5,511 nt of DNA from Burkholderiaceae bacterium (GCA_030726195.1 JANREF010000074.1:3482-8992), one strand, 5' to 3'; counted from the stretch's first letter, positions 1-5,511 are shown. Numbers and translations: made by a program. The notes: generated from the sequence alone by a model not told the origin.

Positions 1-827
1 TTTTGCGTCAAGTCCGGGTCGAGATCGGTCAAGCCCTTCATCACGCTGGACTCCAAGTCCACCTTGGTGAAGTTCATGATCTTGGCTGCGGCCTTGATAC
101 CGCCAAAGCTCGAGGACTTGGCCGATGAGTTGTTGGAGAACTGCGACTTCATGATCGACTCCAGCTCTTCCATGGCAGACGGCTGCACCGTCTCCAAGCT
201 GGCCACGCGCTGCATGATTTCGGCGCGCTGCGCGGGATCTAAAAATGCCAACACATCGGCGGCCACGTCGTACTCGAGCACCGACAAAATGATGGCCGTG
301 ACCTGTGGGTGTTCGCCGCGAATCATCTCGGCAATCGAGCGTGCGTCCATCCACTTCAAAATTTCCAAGCCCTTGCTGCCTTGGTTGGGCATGATGCGGC
401 CCAACACCGAAGCCGCCTTGTCGGGACCCAGTGCGCGCTTGAGCACCTTCTCCACGTAGTCGCTGGTGCCCAGGCCCAAACTGGTTTGCTTTTTCAAGGT
501 GGCCACAAATTCGTCCAGCACCACGTTCACAGCTTCTTGTGACAAGTCGGACAACGACACCATGGCGCCGCCCAGGGCTTGCACCTCTTTGGGGTTCAAG
601 TAACGAATGATGTCTGAGGCTTGCTGCTCACCGAGCAACAACACCAACACGGCGGCGCGTTGCGTGCCACTGAGTTCGGCCAATTCTTCGACCAAGGCGT
701 CGGTCATGGGCACCTCAGCGGGCTTGAGCGCCTCCGCTGCTGCGTCCTTGCCTTTGCCGTCTTTGCCCTTGGCGTCTTTGTCGCCCTTCTTCTTGTCGTC
801 TTTTTTCTTGTCGTCTTTTTCAGCCAT
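1..827 (-). CDS. fliG: Flagellar motor switch protein FliG (3' end cut by window edge)
   Basis: FliG forms the rotor ring on the cytoplasmic face of the MS ring. It binds the FliF C-terminus through its N-domain, FliM through its middle domain, and the MotA stator through its C-domain to transmit torque. 275 complete codons are visible. The N-domain begins near residue 50 (SGTQRAAVLVLLLGE, matching the start of enterobacterial FliG). The middle domain carries the hallmark EHPQ motif at residues 172-175, and the helix leading into the C-domain reads GGIKAAAKIMNF near 242-253. About 100 residues, including the charged torque helix, should lie outside the window. The chosen ATG at 827 has AAGGA 10 nt upstream and lies 39 nt after fliF. 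It gives an unusual Lys/Asp-rich N-terminal tail of about 40 residues before the conserved domain. An internal ATG at 707 would give the family's usual length. Family assignment is secure; only the start is uncertain. Confidence 0.97.
   Translation of the reverse strand, partial: MAEKDDKKKDDKKKGDKDAKGKDGKGKDAAAEALKPAEVPMTDALVEELAELSGTQRAAVLVLLLGEQQASDIIRYLNPKEVQALGGAMVSLSDLSQEAVNVVLDEFVATLKKQTSLGLGTSDYVEKVLKRALGPDKAASVLGRIMPNQGSKGLEILKWMDARSIAEMIRGEHPQVTAIILSVLEYDVAADVLAFLDPAQRAEIMQRVASLETVQPSAMEELESIMKSQFSNNSSAKSSSFGGIKAAAKIMNFTKVDLESSVMKGLTDLDPDLTQ
705..716 (-). promoter_or_regulatory. Alternative internal fliG start with its own ribosome-binding site
   Basis: GAGG at 716-713 on the minus strand sits 5 nt before an in-frame ATG at 707-705, which encodes Met41 of the long FliG form. 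Starting here gives MTDALVEELAELSGTQ, removing the Lys/Asp-rich tail and giving a protein close to the canonical FliG length. It competes with the upstream ATG at 827, which also has a good Shine-Dalgarno (AAGGA at 842-838). Sequence alone cannot say which is used, or whether both are. Confidence 0.35.
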
Positions 828-866
828 GATGTGTCAATCCTTCGTTGTTCTTGGTTACAGACTGCA

Positions 867-2741
867 TTAAGACGCTTTGATCATGCGCTTGAGCACGTTG
901 GCCACACGGCCTGAGTCCTCGGCCACCAGCATCCTGATGAGGGCCACTTTGTCGTCGTAGGTGTTGGCCGTATCGAGCATGTCGGCAGAGATACTGGACT
1001 TCTTGGGGCGCAGCTTGGCTTTGATGTCTTCCAGGCTCTCGCCCTCGCCGATTTGGATCATGTTCATGTCCTCCTCGCTCAGCTCGCCGTCCGGCGTCTT
1101 GCCGCCAGCGGCTGCCGCTTGGGCCATGACTTCTTCCGGTGTTGGGCCAATCAAGTTCTTGATCACTGGGCGCACCACGATGATGAGGAACACCAGCAAC
1201 AGCACGGTCATCAAGCCAGACTTGAAGCTGTTGATCACAGTGTCGTCTTGGTACCAAGGCACCAATGGCTCAAGCGGTGCCACAGGCTCAAAGCGTGCGG
1301 GCATGAGGGTCACGTTGTCGCCACGGGCTTCGTTGTAGCCCACCACACCGCGCACCAAGTTGAGCATGCGCTCCAACTCTTGGTCGGTGTAAGGCACAGA
1401 GGTGGGGTCGCCTGGCTTGGGCTCAGCACCCTCGGCCAATACGACTGGACGCTCATTGATCACAACCGCCACCGTCATGCGGCTCACGCCGCCCTGCGCA
1501 TTTTTGACGTGCTGCACCGAGCGGTCTAGCTCATAGTTGCGCGTGGTGCGGCTGGACAACACGTCGGCGGTGCCTGTGGTGCCTTCGCCCGGCGTGATGC
1601 CGGTGTTTTGGGTCACGCTGGCGTTGGCCGGTGGCACATTGGTGGTCGAACCTGGCACGCCAGCGGCTTCCATTTTGCCGCCACGGTCTTGTGCCATCAC
1701 TTCAGAGCGGGTGCGTGGGCCGTTGCCGCCACGGTCGTAGTCTTCCGTGGTGCTTTCAATTTGGGTGAAGTCCAAGGTCAGGTTCACTTGCGAGCGCACA
1801 TTGGCCTCGCCAACGACAGGCGACAAAATTTCCACCACGCGGTTGCGCAGCAAGTCTTCTTGCAAGCGCTTGTGATCCGATTGCGCCGAGGTCAAGCCCA
1901 GTGGCGCCGTGTCTGGCGACTTGGTCATCAGGTTGCCGAAGTTGTCCACCACGGTCACGCTTTCGGGCAATAGGTAAGGGATGCTGCTGGAGATGAGGTG
2001 CACGATGGCTTGCACTTGCCCTTCGCTCACGCTGCGGCCCGCGTAGCGGGTGATGACCACAGACGCCTTGGGCGGTGTACGGTCGCGCACAAACACGCTT
2101 TGTTTAGGTGTGGCCAAATGCACGCGGGCGTGCTGCACGCCAGAAATTTGGCTGATGCTGCGCGCCAGCTCTTGTTCAATGGCTGCGTTGTAACGCGCTT
2201 GCTCCATGAACTGGCTGGTGGTCATGGCATTTTGTTCGTTCAAAGCGCTCAAGCCAGAAATAGGTTCTTTGGGTATGCCTTGACCGGCTAAGAAAATGCG
2301 CGCTTCGTGAAAGCGCGACTGCGGCACTTTGAGGCCGCCAGTGACTTCGTCGATTTCGGGGCTGAAGCCGCTTTGCTTCAAGCTGTCGTAAGCGCTTTGC
2401 AAATCTGCACCTTGCAAGCCTGGCAGCAATGCACGGGTCTGTGGTGCTTGCATCCAGCTGTAGGCCAAGGCCAACACCACCACGGCCATCAATGCCACAA
2501 TCGCCGGCAGCGATTTGCGCACTGCGGGCTGCTGCAATATTTGCTTGACCTGCACCAGCGGGCCACCGCCCACCACCATGCCGGTGCCCGGCCCCATACC
2601 ACCTTGGCCTGCACCGCCTTGCGCGTTGTTGGCGTCTTGGCCCGTGGTGGTCATGGCGCTGCCATTGGCCACAGCGGGCATGTTGTTAGGTGTAGCGGCA
2701 CCGAATCCGGTCGGGCTCATTGTGGCGGCTGCTGTACTCAT
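867..2741 (-). CDS. fliF: Flagellar MS-ring protein FliF
   Basis: FliF oligomerises in the inner membrane into the MS ring, the base on which the export gate, rod and switch are built. The 624-residue product has two membrane segments, at about 78-97 (LPAIVALMAVVVLALAYSWM) and 508-526 (GLMTVLLLVFLIIVV). They flank a large periplasmic part with ring-building motifs: PLLP-type N-terminal region (LLPGLQGADLQSAYDSL, 105-121), the YNAAIEQELARSISQISGV segment (184-202) and the DNFGNLM segment (266-272). The cytoplasmic C-terminus (527-624) ends in a helix, SGRVANVLKRMIKAS, that in known FliF proteins binds the FliG N-domain. The ATG at 2741 has AAGGA 9 nt upstream. Length is slightly above the usual 550-570, mostly because the first 60 residues are a Gly/Ala/Asn/Met-rich low-complexity tail before the first membrane helix. 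It lies 62 nt after fliE and 39 nt before fliG, so co-transcription is likely. Confidence 0.98.
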   Translation of the reverse strand: MSTAAATMSPTGFGAATPNNMPAVANGSAMTTTGQDANNAQGGAGQGGMGPGTGMVVGGGPLVQVKQILQQPAVRKSLPAIVALMAVVVLALAYSWMQAPQTRALLPGLQGADLQSAYDSLKQSGFSPEIDEVTGGLKVPQSRFHEARIFLAGQGIPKEPISGLSALNEQNAMTTSQFMEQARYNAAIEQELARSISQISGVQHARVHLATPKQSVFVRDRTPPKASVVITRYAGRSVSEGQVQAIVHLISSSIPYLLPESVTVVDNFGNLMTKSPDTAPLGLTSAQSDHKRLQEDLLRNRVVEILSPVVGEANVRSQVNLTLDFTQIESTTEDYDRGGNGPRTRSEVMAQDRGGKMEAAGVPGSTTNVPPANASVTQNTGITPGEGTTGTADVLSSRTTRNYELDRSVQHVKNAQGGVSRMTVAVVINERPVVLAEGAEPKPGDPTSVPYTDQELERMLNLVRGVVGYNEARGDNVTLMPARFEPVAPLEPLVPWYQDDTVINSFKSGLMTVLLLVFLIIVVRPVIKNLIGPTPEEVMAQAAAAGGKTPDGELSEEDMNMIQIGEGESLEDIKAKLRPKKSSISADMLDTANTYDDKVALIRMLVAEDSGRVANVLKRMIKAS

Positions 2742-2803
2742 GATCTCTTGTCCTTACCTGTTTGTGCTGGCGTAGCGCTTGTGTGTCAGTGCTGGGAAAT
2801 GGC

Positions 2804-3166
2804 TTAAACAGGCATGTTTAAGATGTCTTCATAGGCTCTGAGCACTTTGTTGCGCACCTGCAAGGTGGCCTCGAATGCCAGAGACGATTTCTGCATGCCC
2901 ATGACCACGTCGGTCAAAGGCACGTCTTCGCCGCGCTCAAACGCGTTTTGCAAACTGCGTGAGGCTTGCTGCGTTTCGTTGACGTTTTGCACCGCATTGC
3001 GCACCGCGTCCATGAAGCTGGGCTTGTCGCTGCCTTGGACTTGGTTTAAACCGAAGTTGGGCTGGGCGTTGTTGACGCCAGTGCCCTGTTGGGCTTGGGC
3101 CTGCGCGCTTTTAAGCGTGGCCAACATAGAGGCGATGTTGGCGGAAGATGTGGCTTTTTCAATCAT
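2804..3166 (-). CDS. fliE: Flagellar hook-basal body protein FliE
   Basis: FliE is a small exported component at the junction between the MS ring/export gate and the proximal rod; it is among the first substrates of the flagellar type III apparatus. The 120-residue product is close to the usual 100-115. It has the family's diagnostic C-terminus FEATLQVRNKVLRAYEDILNMPV (about 98-120), together with the preceding DVVMGMQKSSLAFEA segment. The N-terminal third is Gln/Ala/Asn-rich and divergent, as is normal for FliE. No cleavable signal peptide is seen, consistent with type III export. The ATG at 3166 has AAGGG 9 nt upstream, directly after the stop codon of the regulator gene (18-nt gap), so its translation is probably linked to that of the regulator. 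fliF follows 62 nt downstream in the same orientation, as in Pseudomonas and Vibrio but unlike Salmonella, where fliE is divergent from fliF. Confidence 0.97.
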   Translation of the reverse strand: MIEKATSSANIASMLATLKSAQAQAQQGTGVNNAQPNFGLNQVQGSDKPSFMDAVRNAVQNVNETQQASRSLQNAFERGEDVPLTDVVMGMQKSSLAFEATLQVRNKVLRAYEDILNMPV

Positions 3167-3184
3167 GTCTGTATTCCCTTGGCT

Positions 3185-4699
3185 TTACAGGCTTGCACCA
3201 GCGAGGCTCACACCACGCTCGCGCAACTGCGCCAGTTTGTAACGCAATGTGCGTGGGCTGATACCCAGCACCTTGGCGGCTGCCATGCGGCTGTCTGTGC
3301 TTTGCAAAGCTGCAGCAATCACTTGGTGCTCGCTTTGTTTCATCGCGTCTTGTAAGTCAGCTGGCATGCTGCTCGGTGTGGGCGCCATGTTGGACATGGG
3401 TGCGCCAAACGCACCACCGACAACAGCTGTGTTGGCTGTACTTGCGGGCACACTGGGCTCCAACGCGTCGCCCATTTGCGACGACGCAGCAGGCAAGCCA
3501 TGGGGTTGCAACACGGCGGCATGCAGCGCACTGTCGTTTTGGTAGTCGTCAAACAGCAAATGCTGTGCGGTGATCAGGCCGTTGGCGCACAGCACCACGG
3601 CGCGCTGCACCACGTTTTCCAATTCGCGCACGTTGCCGGGCCATGGGTAGTTCAGCAGTTGGCTTTGGGCCTGCTCGTCTAGGTTGTAGGCCACGCCAGG
3701 CTGGCCGTGGGTGACCAACATTTGGGCCACCAAGGGCAATATGTCACCTGGGCGCTCGGCCAAAGGCAGCAAGCTCAAGCGGAATGTGGAGATGCGAAAG
3801 TACAGGTCTTCGCGGAACTCGCGCGTTTGCATGGCGACGCGCAAGTCTTTGTTGGTCGCGGCAATCACGCGCACATTCAATGCAATCGATGTTTGGGCGC
3901 CCAAGCGTGTGAGGGTGCGCTCTTGCAACACGCGCAGCAGCTTGCTTTGCAGTGTCATGGGCATTTCACCGATCTCATCCAAAAAGATGGTGCCGCCTTG
4001 GGCCTGCTCAAACAAGCCTTTGTGTTCTTTCATGGCGCCAGTGAACGCGCCTTTGTCGTGGCCGAAGAGCAGGTCTTCAATCAAATGCTCAGGCAAAGCC
4101 GCACAGTTGAGCGCTACAAACGGTGCCTTGGCGCGCGTTGACGACTCGTGCAACACACGCGCCAACACCTCTTTACCCGAACCCGTGGGGCCCACCAACA
4201 AAGCGGTCACGTCGGTTTGCGCCACGCGCTGGGCCAGGGCCAACAAATGCTGGCTGGCAGGGTCTACAAATACGGCGCTCTTGGGGGTCTTCACCGCTGT
4301 GGCCTGCTCGGCGTGCTCCGTTTGCTGGCGTGTGAGCGCAGCGCTCACATTGCGCCAAGCCGCCGCACTCCAGTCGTCGGCGGCCACCACGTGCAAGGCA
4401 CCGTGCTGCATGGCCTGTACGGTCAGGCTGAGGTTGCGTCGCTCGACACGACACACCACGGGTACGTCGTAGCCCAAGGTCTTGATGAGTTGCTTCACCT
4501 CGGTGAACAACTCCAAACTGTCCAGCAAACGCACCACCACCACCTGCGCATGCGCCAAGGCCTGACGTAAGTCGGCCAAGATGTTGATGGTGATGGGGGC
4601 CAAGCCCAACTCAGCCAATTTGGCGCTTTCGTCTTCTTGCAAAGCGCGCATTGGGTCCAGCCAGACGGCAGAGAAATGAGTGTGTTGATTAGCGGTCAC
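3185..4699 (-). CDS. Sigma-54-dependent flagellar transcriptional activator (FleR/FlrC position, degenerate receiver)
   Basis: This is an enhancer-binding protein that uses ATP hydrolysis to open sigma-54 promoters. The 504 residues form three parts. Residues 1-115 look like a response-regulator fold (AMQHGALHVVAADDW near 96-110 resembles the alpha4-beta5 segment), but the acidic pair, phosphoacceptor Asp and conserved Lys appear lost. Residues 140-385 are the AAA+ domain: Walker A GPTGSGKE (170-177), the sigma-54-contacting loop GAFTGA (217-222), Walker B GGTIFLDE (235-242), the arginine segment FREDLYFRI (295-303) and sensor II WPGNVREL (353-360). After a low-complexity Ala/Pro/Ser linker, residues 455-496 form a Fis-type HTH (RMAAAKVLGISPRTLRYKLA). 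The start is GTG at 4699; no in-frame ATG occurs until codon 17, which would delete the first beta strand. A sigma-54 promoter lies just upstream and fliE begins 18 nt downstream. Its position matches fleR/flrC, but no partner kinase gene is adjacent. Orthology to FleR, FlrC or FleQ is not settled. Confidence 0.93.
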   Translation of the reverse strand: MTANQHTHFSAVWLDPMRALQEDESAKLAELGLAPITINILADLRQALAHAQVVVVRLLDSLELFTEVKQLIKTLGYDVPVVCRVERRNLSLTVQAMQHGALHVVAADDWSAAAWRNVSAALTRQQTEHAEQATAVKTPKSAVFVDPASQHLLALAQRVAQTDVTALLVGPTGSGKEVLARVLHESSTRAKAPFVALNCAALPEHLIEDLLFGHDKGAFTGAMKEHKGLFEQAQGGTIFLDEIGEMPMTLQSKLLRVLQERTLTRLGAQTSIALNVRVIAATNKDLRVAMQTREFREDLYFRISTFRLSLLPLAERPGDILPLVAQMLVTHGQPGVAYNLDEQAQSQLLNYPWPGNVRELENVVQRAVVLCANGLITAQHLLFDDYQNDSALHAAVLQPHGLPAASSQMGDALEPSVPASTANTAVVGGAFGAPMSNMAPTPSSMPADLQDAMKQSEHQVIAAALQSTDSRMAAAKVLGISPRTLRYKLAQLRERGVSLAGASL

Positions 4700-4700
4700 G

Positions 4701-4731
4701 GAGGCGGTCTCAATAAGGTTAGAGACCTCTC
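4701..4731 (-). repeat. Inverted repeat in the leader of the activator gene
   Basis: GGTCTC (4706-4711) and GAGACC (4722-4727) form a perfect 6-bp inverted repeat with a 10-base spacer. It is extended by GAG (4701-4703) against CTC (4729-4731) after a small bulge. It lies between the sigma-54 promoter and the GTG start. If transcription begins near 4724, most of the first arm would not be transcribed, so it is more likely a DNA site (or chance) than a leader hairpin. If an upstream start were used, the stem would sequester GAGAGG. Confidence 0.3.
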
Positions 4732-4734
4732 TTT

Positions 4735-4751
4735 AGCAACCCGTGTGCCAA
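4735..4751 (-). promoter_or_regulatory. Sigma-54 (-24/-12) promoter of the regulator-fliEFG transcription unit
   Basis: On the minus strand the sequence reads TTGGCACACGGGTTGCT. It carries the TTGGCAC -24 element and the TTGCT -12 element, with exactly 10 bp between the invariant GG (4749-4748) and GC (4737-4736), the strict spacing for RpoN. Only the two bases after TGGCAC differ from the YTGGCACGRNNNTTGCW consensus. Transcription is predicted to begin near 4724, about 25 nt before the GTG start of the activator gene. Sigma-54 control is expected for second-tier flagellar operons in Pseudomonas and Vibrio, which supports the call. Confidence 0.88.
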
Positions 4752-4767
4752 TACGTCAGGGGTATTG
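4749..4767. repeat. Inverted repeat CAATAC-N7-GTATTG overlapping the -24 element
   Basis: The two 6-bp arms (4749-4754 and 4762-4767) are perfectly complementary around a 7-bp spacer. The promoter-proximal arm overlaps the first bases of the -24 element (4745-4751). The centre is at about -34 relative to the predicted transcription start. The arms share GCAATAC with the palindrome at 4865-4878. It could be a regulator-binding site, but 6-bp arms occur by chance fairly often. Confidence 0.4.
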
Positions 4768-4769
4768 CT

Positions 4770-4791
4770 TTGAAACCCAAAACGGTTTCAA
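4770..4791. promoter_or_regulatory. 22-bp palindrome TTGAAACC-N6-GGTTTCAA, candidate activator site
   Basis: Perfect 8-bp arms at 4770-4777 and 4784-4791 flank the 6-bp spacer CAAAAC. The centre is about 57 bp upstream of the predicted transcription start. On either strand there is no T-run and only two G-C pairs at the loop end of each arm, so it does not resemble an intrinsic terminator for the upstream gene. Its symmetry and location fit a dimeric HTH protein, such as the activator encoded directly downstream. The bound protein is not known. Confidence 0.6.
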
Positions 4792-4864
4792 CAATGCGAT
4801 TTATGAATACCTAATCAGTCAATGGCCAAGGCTTGCCGTTTTATCGACAGCCTGGCTCACCGCG

Positions 4865-4878
4865 GGCAATGTATTGCC
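4865..4878. promoter_or_regulatory. FleQ-box-like palindrome GGCAAT-GT-ATTGCC, candidate enhancer
   Basis: This is a perfect palindrome of 6-bp arms with a 2-bp spacer. It has the same architecture as the Pseudomonas FleQ box GTCAAT-NN-ATTGAC and differs only at the second base of each arm (G for T, symmetrically C for A). With a 2-base loop it cannot fold as a simple RNA hairpin, which favours a protein-binding site. Its centre lies about 147 bp upstream of the predicted start, within the range of sigma-54 enhancers, and it falls between the end of the Sel1 gene and the promoter. An isolated exact FleQ half-site GTCAAT also occurs at 4818-4823. Confidence 0.45.
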
Positions 4879-4911
4879 GCTTGACACCGCCAGCCCCAGT
4901 CCAGCGCAGGC

Positions 4912-5511
4912 TTACAGGCAGGTTTTAAACGCCGTGGCCAAGCAGCGTTTGGCCACCACCGTGGCCTTGGCAATGTCACTGCGCTCCATAGTGAAGGATG
5001 CATAGTCGCGCACGAGCGGGGCCTCCGCGTTGGCGTTTTGAGCGGCAATGTCGGCCCAGACATGGGCGGCAAACGCATCGACATCACCGGCGTCACCGTT
5101 GAGGTAGACCGTCGCGGCCATGAGCTGCGCGCTCACATGGTTTTGCTTGGCGGCCTTGAGGAACCATTCCAACGCGATGGGCGCAGAGGCCATGGCCCCC
5201 TGCCCTTCATAGTGCGCCACGCCCATCATGTACTGCGCCTCTTTGAGGTCTTGCACGGCGCCCTGCCTGTACCAACGCACGGCTTCGCGCGCGTTGCGCT
5301 CCACGCCGTAGCCGTAGTAGTACAGGTTGCCAATGTTGTACTGGGCCTGCGCCAAGTTTTGGTTGGCCGCCTTGCGGTACCACGCCATGGCATCTGGGTA
5401 GCTTTGGGACACGCCCAAGCCGTGCTCGTACATGTAGCCCATATTGCTTTGGGCCAAGGCATTACCCGCCTGCGCTTGCGCCAACCATGCACGCATGGCC
5501 GTCGCGTAGTG
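4912..5511 (-). CDS. Sel1-repeat (TPR-like) protein, 5' end cut by window edge
   Basis: The reading frame stays open to the window edge (codons before the Met at 5496 read HYATA, typical of a preceding repeat), so the true start lies outside. The 199 visible residues contain about four Sel1-like repeats of roughly 36 residues: AQSNMGYMYEHGLGV...AMAWYRKAANQN, AQAQYNIGNLYYYGYGV...AVRWYRQGAVQD, AQYMMGVAHYEGQGA...ALEWFLKAAKQN, and a degenerate AQLMAATVYLNGDAG...AHVWADIAAQNA. A non-repeat tail ends in KTCL. Such alpha-alpha solenoids serve as protein-interaction scaffolds. The partner cannot be read from sequence, and localisation is unknown because the N-terminus is missing. It lies upstream of the flagellar unit in the same orientation, but 212 bp and a dedicated promoter separate them, so it is probably a separate unit. 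Some Sel1 proteins, such as Vibrio MotX, work in flagellar motors; nothing here shows that this one does. Confidence 0.88.
   Translation of the reverse strand, partial: HYATAMRAWLAQAQAGNALAQSNMGYMYEHGLGVSQSYPDAMAWYRKAANQNLAQAQYNIGNLYYYGYGVERNAREAVRWYRQGAVQDLKEAQYMMGVAHYEGQGAMASAPIALEWFLKAAKQNHVSAQLMAATVYLNGDAGDVDAFAAHVWADIAAQNANAEAPLVRDYASFTMERSDIAKATVVAKRCLATAFKTCL

Noticed and set aside
820..1257. Minus-strand frame of 145 codons within the 3' part of fliF and the fliF-fliG gap
   Set aside because: It is an out-of-frame shadow of fliF; the composition (Arg, His, Gly, Gln) is atypical and fliF is clearly the coding frame.
2742..2803. Separate promoter for fliF in the 62-nt fliE-fliF gap
   Set aside because: No -24/-12 element with correct GG/GC spacing and no convincing -35/-10 pair was seen; only a Shine-Dalgarno AAGGA before fliF.
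3711..4472. Plus-strand open frame of 253 codons opposite the activator gene
   Set aside because: It is antisense to a well-supported AAA+ domain with all catalytic motifs; the translation is Ser/Arg/Ala/Thr-rich with no family resemblance, as expected of an antisense shadow in GC-rich DNA.
4770..4791. Intrinsic terminator for the Sel1 gene
   Set aside because: The stem is A/T-rich at its base with only two G-C pairs per arm, and no T-run follows on the minus strand.
4860..4880. Rho-independent terminator around the GGCAAT palindrome just after the Sel1 stop
   Set aside because: The loop would be only two bases, or the stem needs a bulge, and no T-tract follows; a protein-binding palindrome explains it better.
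4700..4911. Small RNA, riboswitch, CRISPR or mobile-element remnant in the intergenic region
   Set aside because: The region is adequately explained by a sigma-54 promoter and short operator-like palindromes; no direct repeats, transposase fragments or known riboswitch core were recognised.
4637..5005. Plus-strand open frame of 122 codons spanning the intergenic region
   Set aside because: It overlaps the activator start and the Sel1 gene end on the opposite strand, covers the sigma-54 promoter and palindromes, has no recognisable domain, and its ATG lacks a clear Shine-Dalgarno.

Overview
The window is a flagellar gene cluster from a Gram-negative bacterium, most likely a betaproteobacterium of the Burkholderiales (Comamonadaceae-like). 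That assignment is inferred from moderate-to-high GC, heavy use of TTG, CTG and GCC codons, and the protein character; no rRNA or other strict marker is present. All five genes lie on the minus strand, so transcription runs from high to low coordinates.

Layout in the direction of transcription: (1) 5511-4912, the C-terminal part of a Sel1-repeat protein, cut by the window edge. (2) 4911-4700, a 212-bp regulatory intergenic region with a near-consensus sigma-54 promoter (4751-4735) preceded by several inverted repeats, one of them (4865-4878) built like a FleQ box. (3) 4699-3185, a sigma-54-dependent AAA+ activator with a Fis-type HTH and a receiver-like N-terminus that has lost its phosphorylation residues. 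(4) 3166-2804, fliE. (5) 2741-867, fliF, the MS-ring protein. (6) 827 to beyond position 1, fliG, the rotor switch protein, truncated by the window edge within its C-terminal domain.

The activator, fliE, fliF and fliG are separated by only 18, 62 and 39 nt, and no internal promoter or terminator was seen. They are probably one transcription unit started from the sigma-54 promoter, encoding a regulator plus the first parts of the basal body: MS ring, rod junction and switch. The order regulator-fliE-fliF-fliG matches fleR-fliE-fliF-fliG of Pseudomonas and flrC-fliE-fliF-fliG of Vibrio. Here, however, no sensor kinase gene (fleS/flrB) precedes the regulator, and its receiver domain looks non-phosphorylatable, as in FleQ/FlrA. 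This suggests a rewired, kinase-independent flagellar activator that may act on its own promoter.

No RNA genes, CRISPR arrays, insertion sequences or prophage genes were found. No stretch longer than 300 bases lacks a gene.
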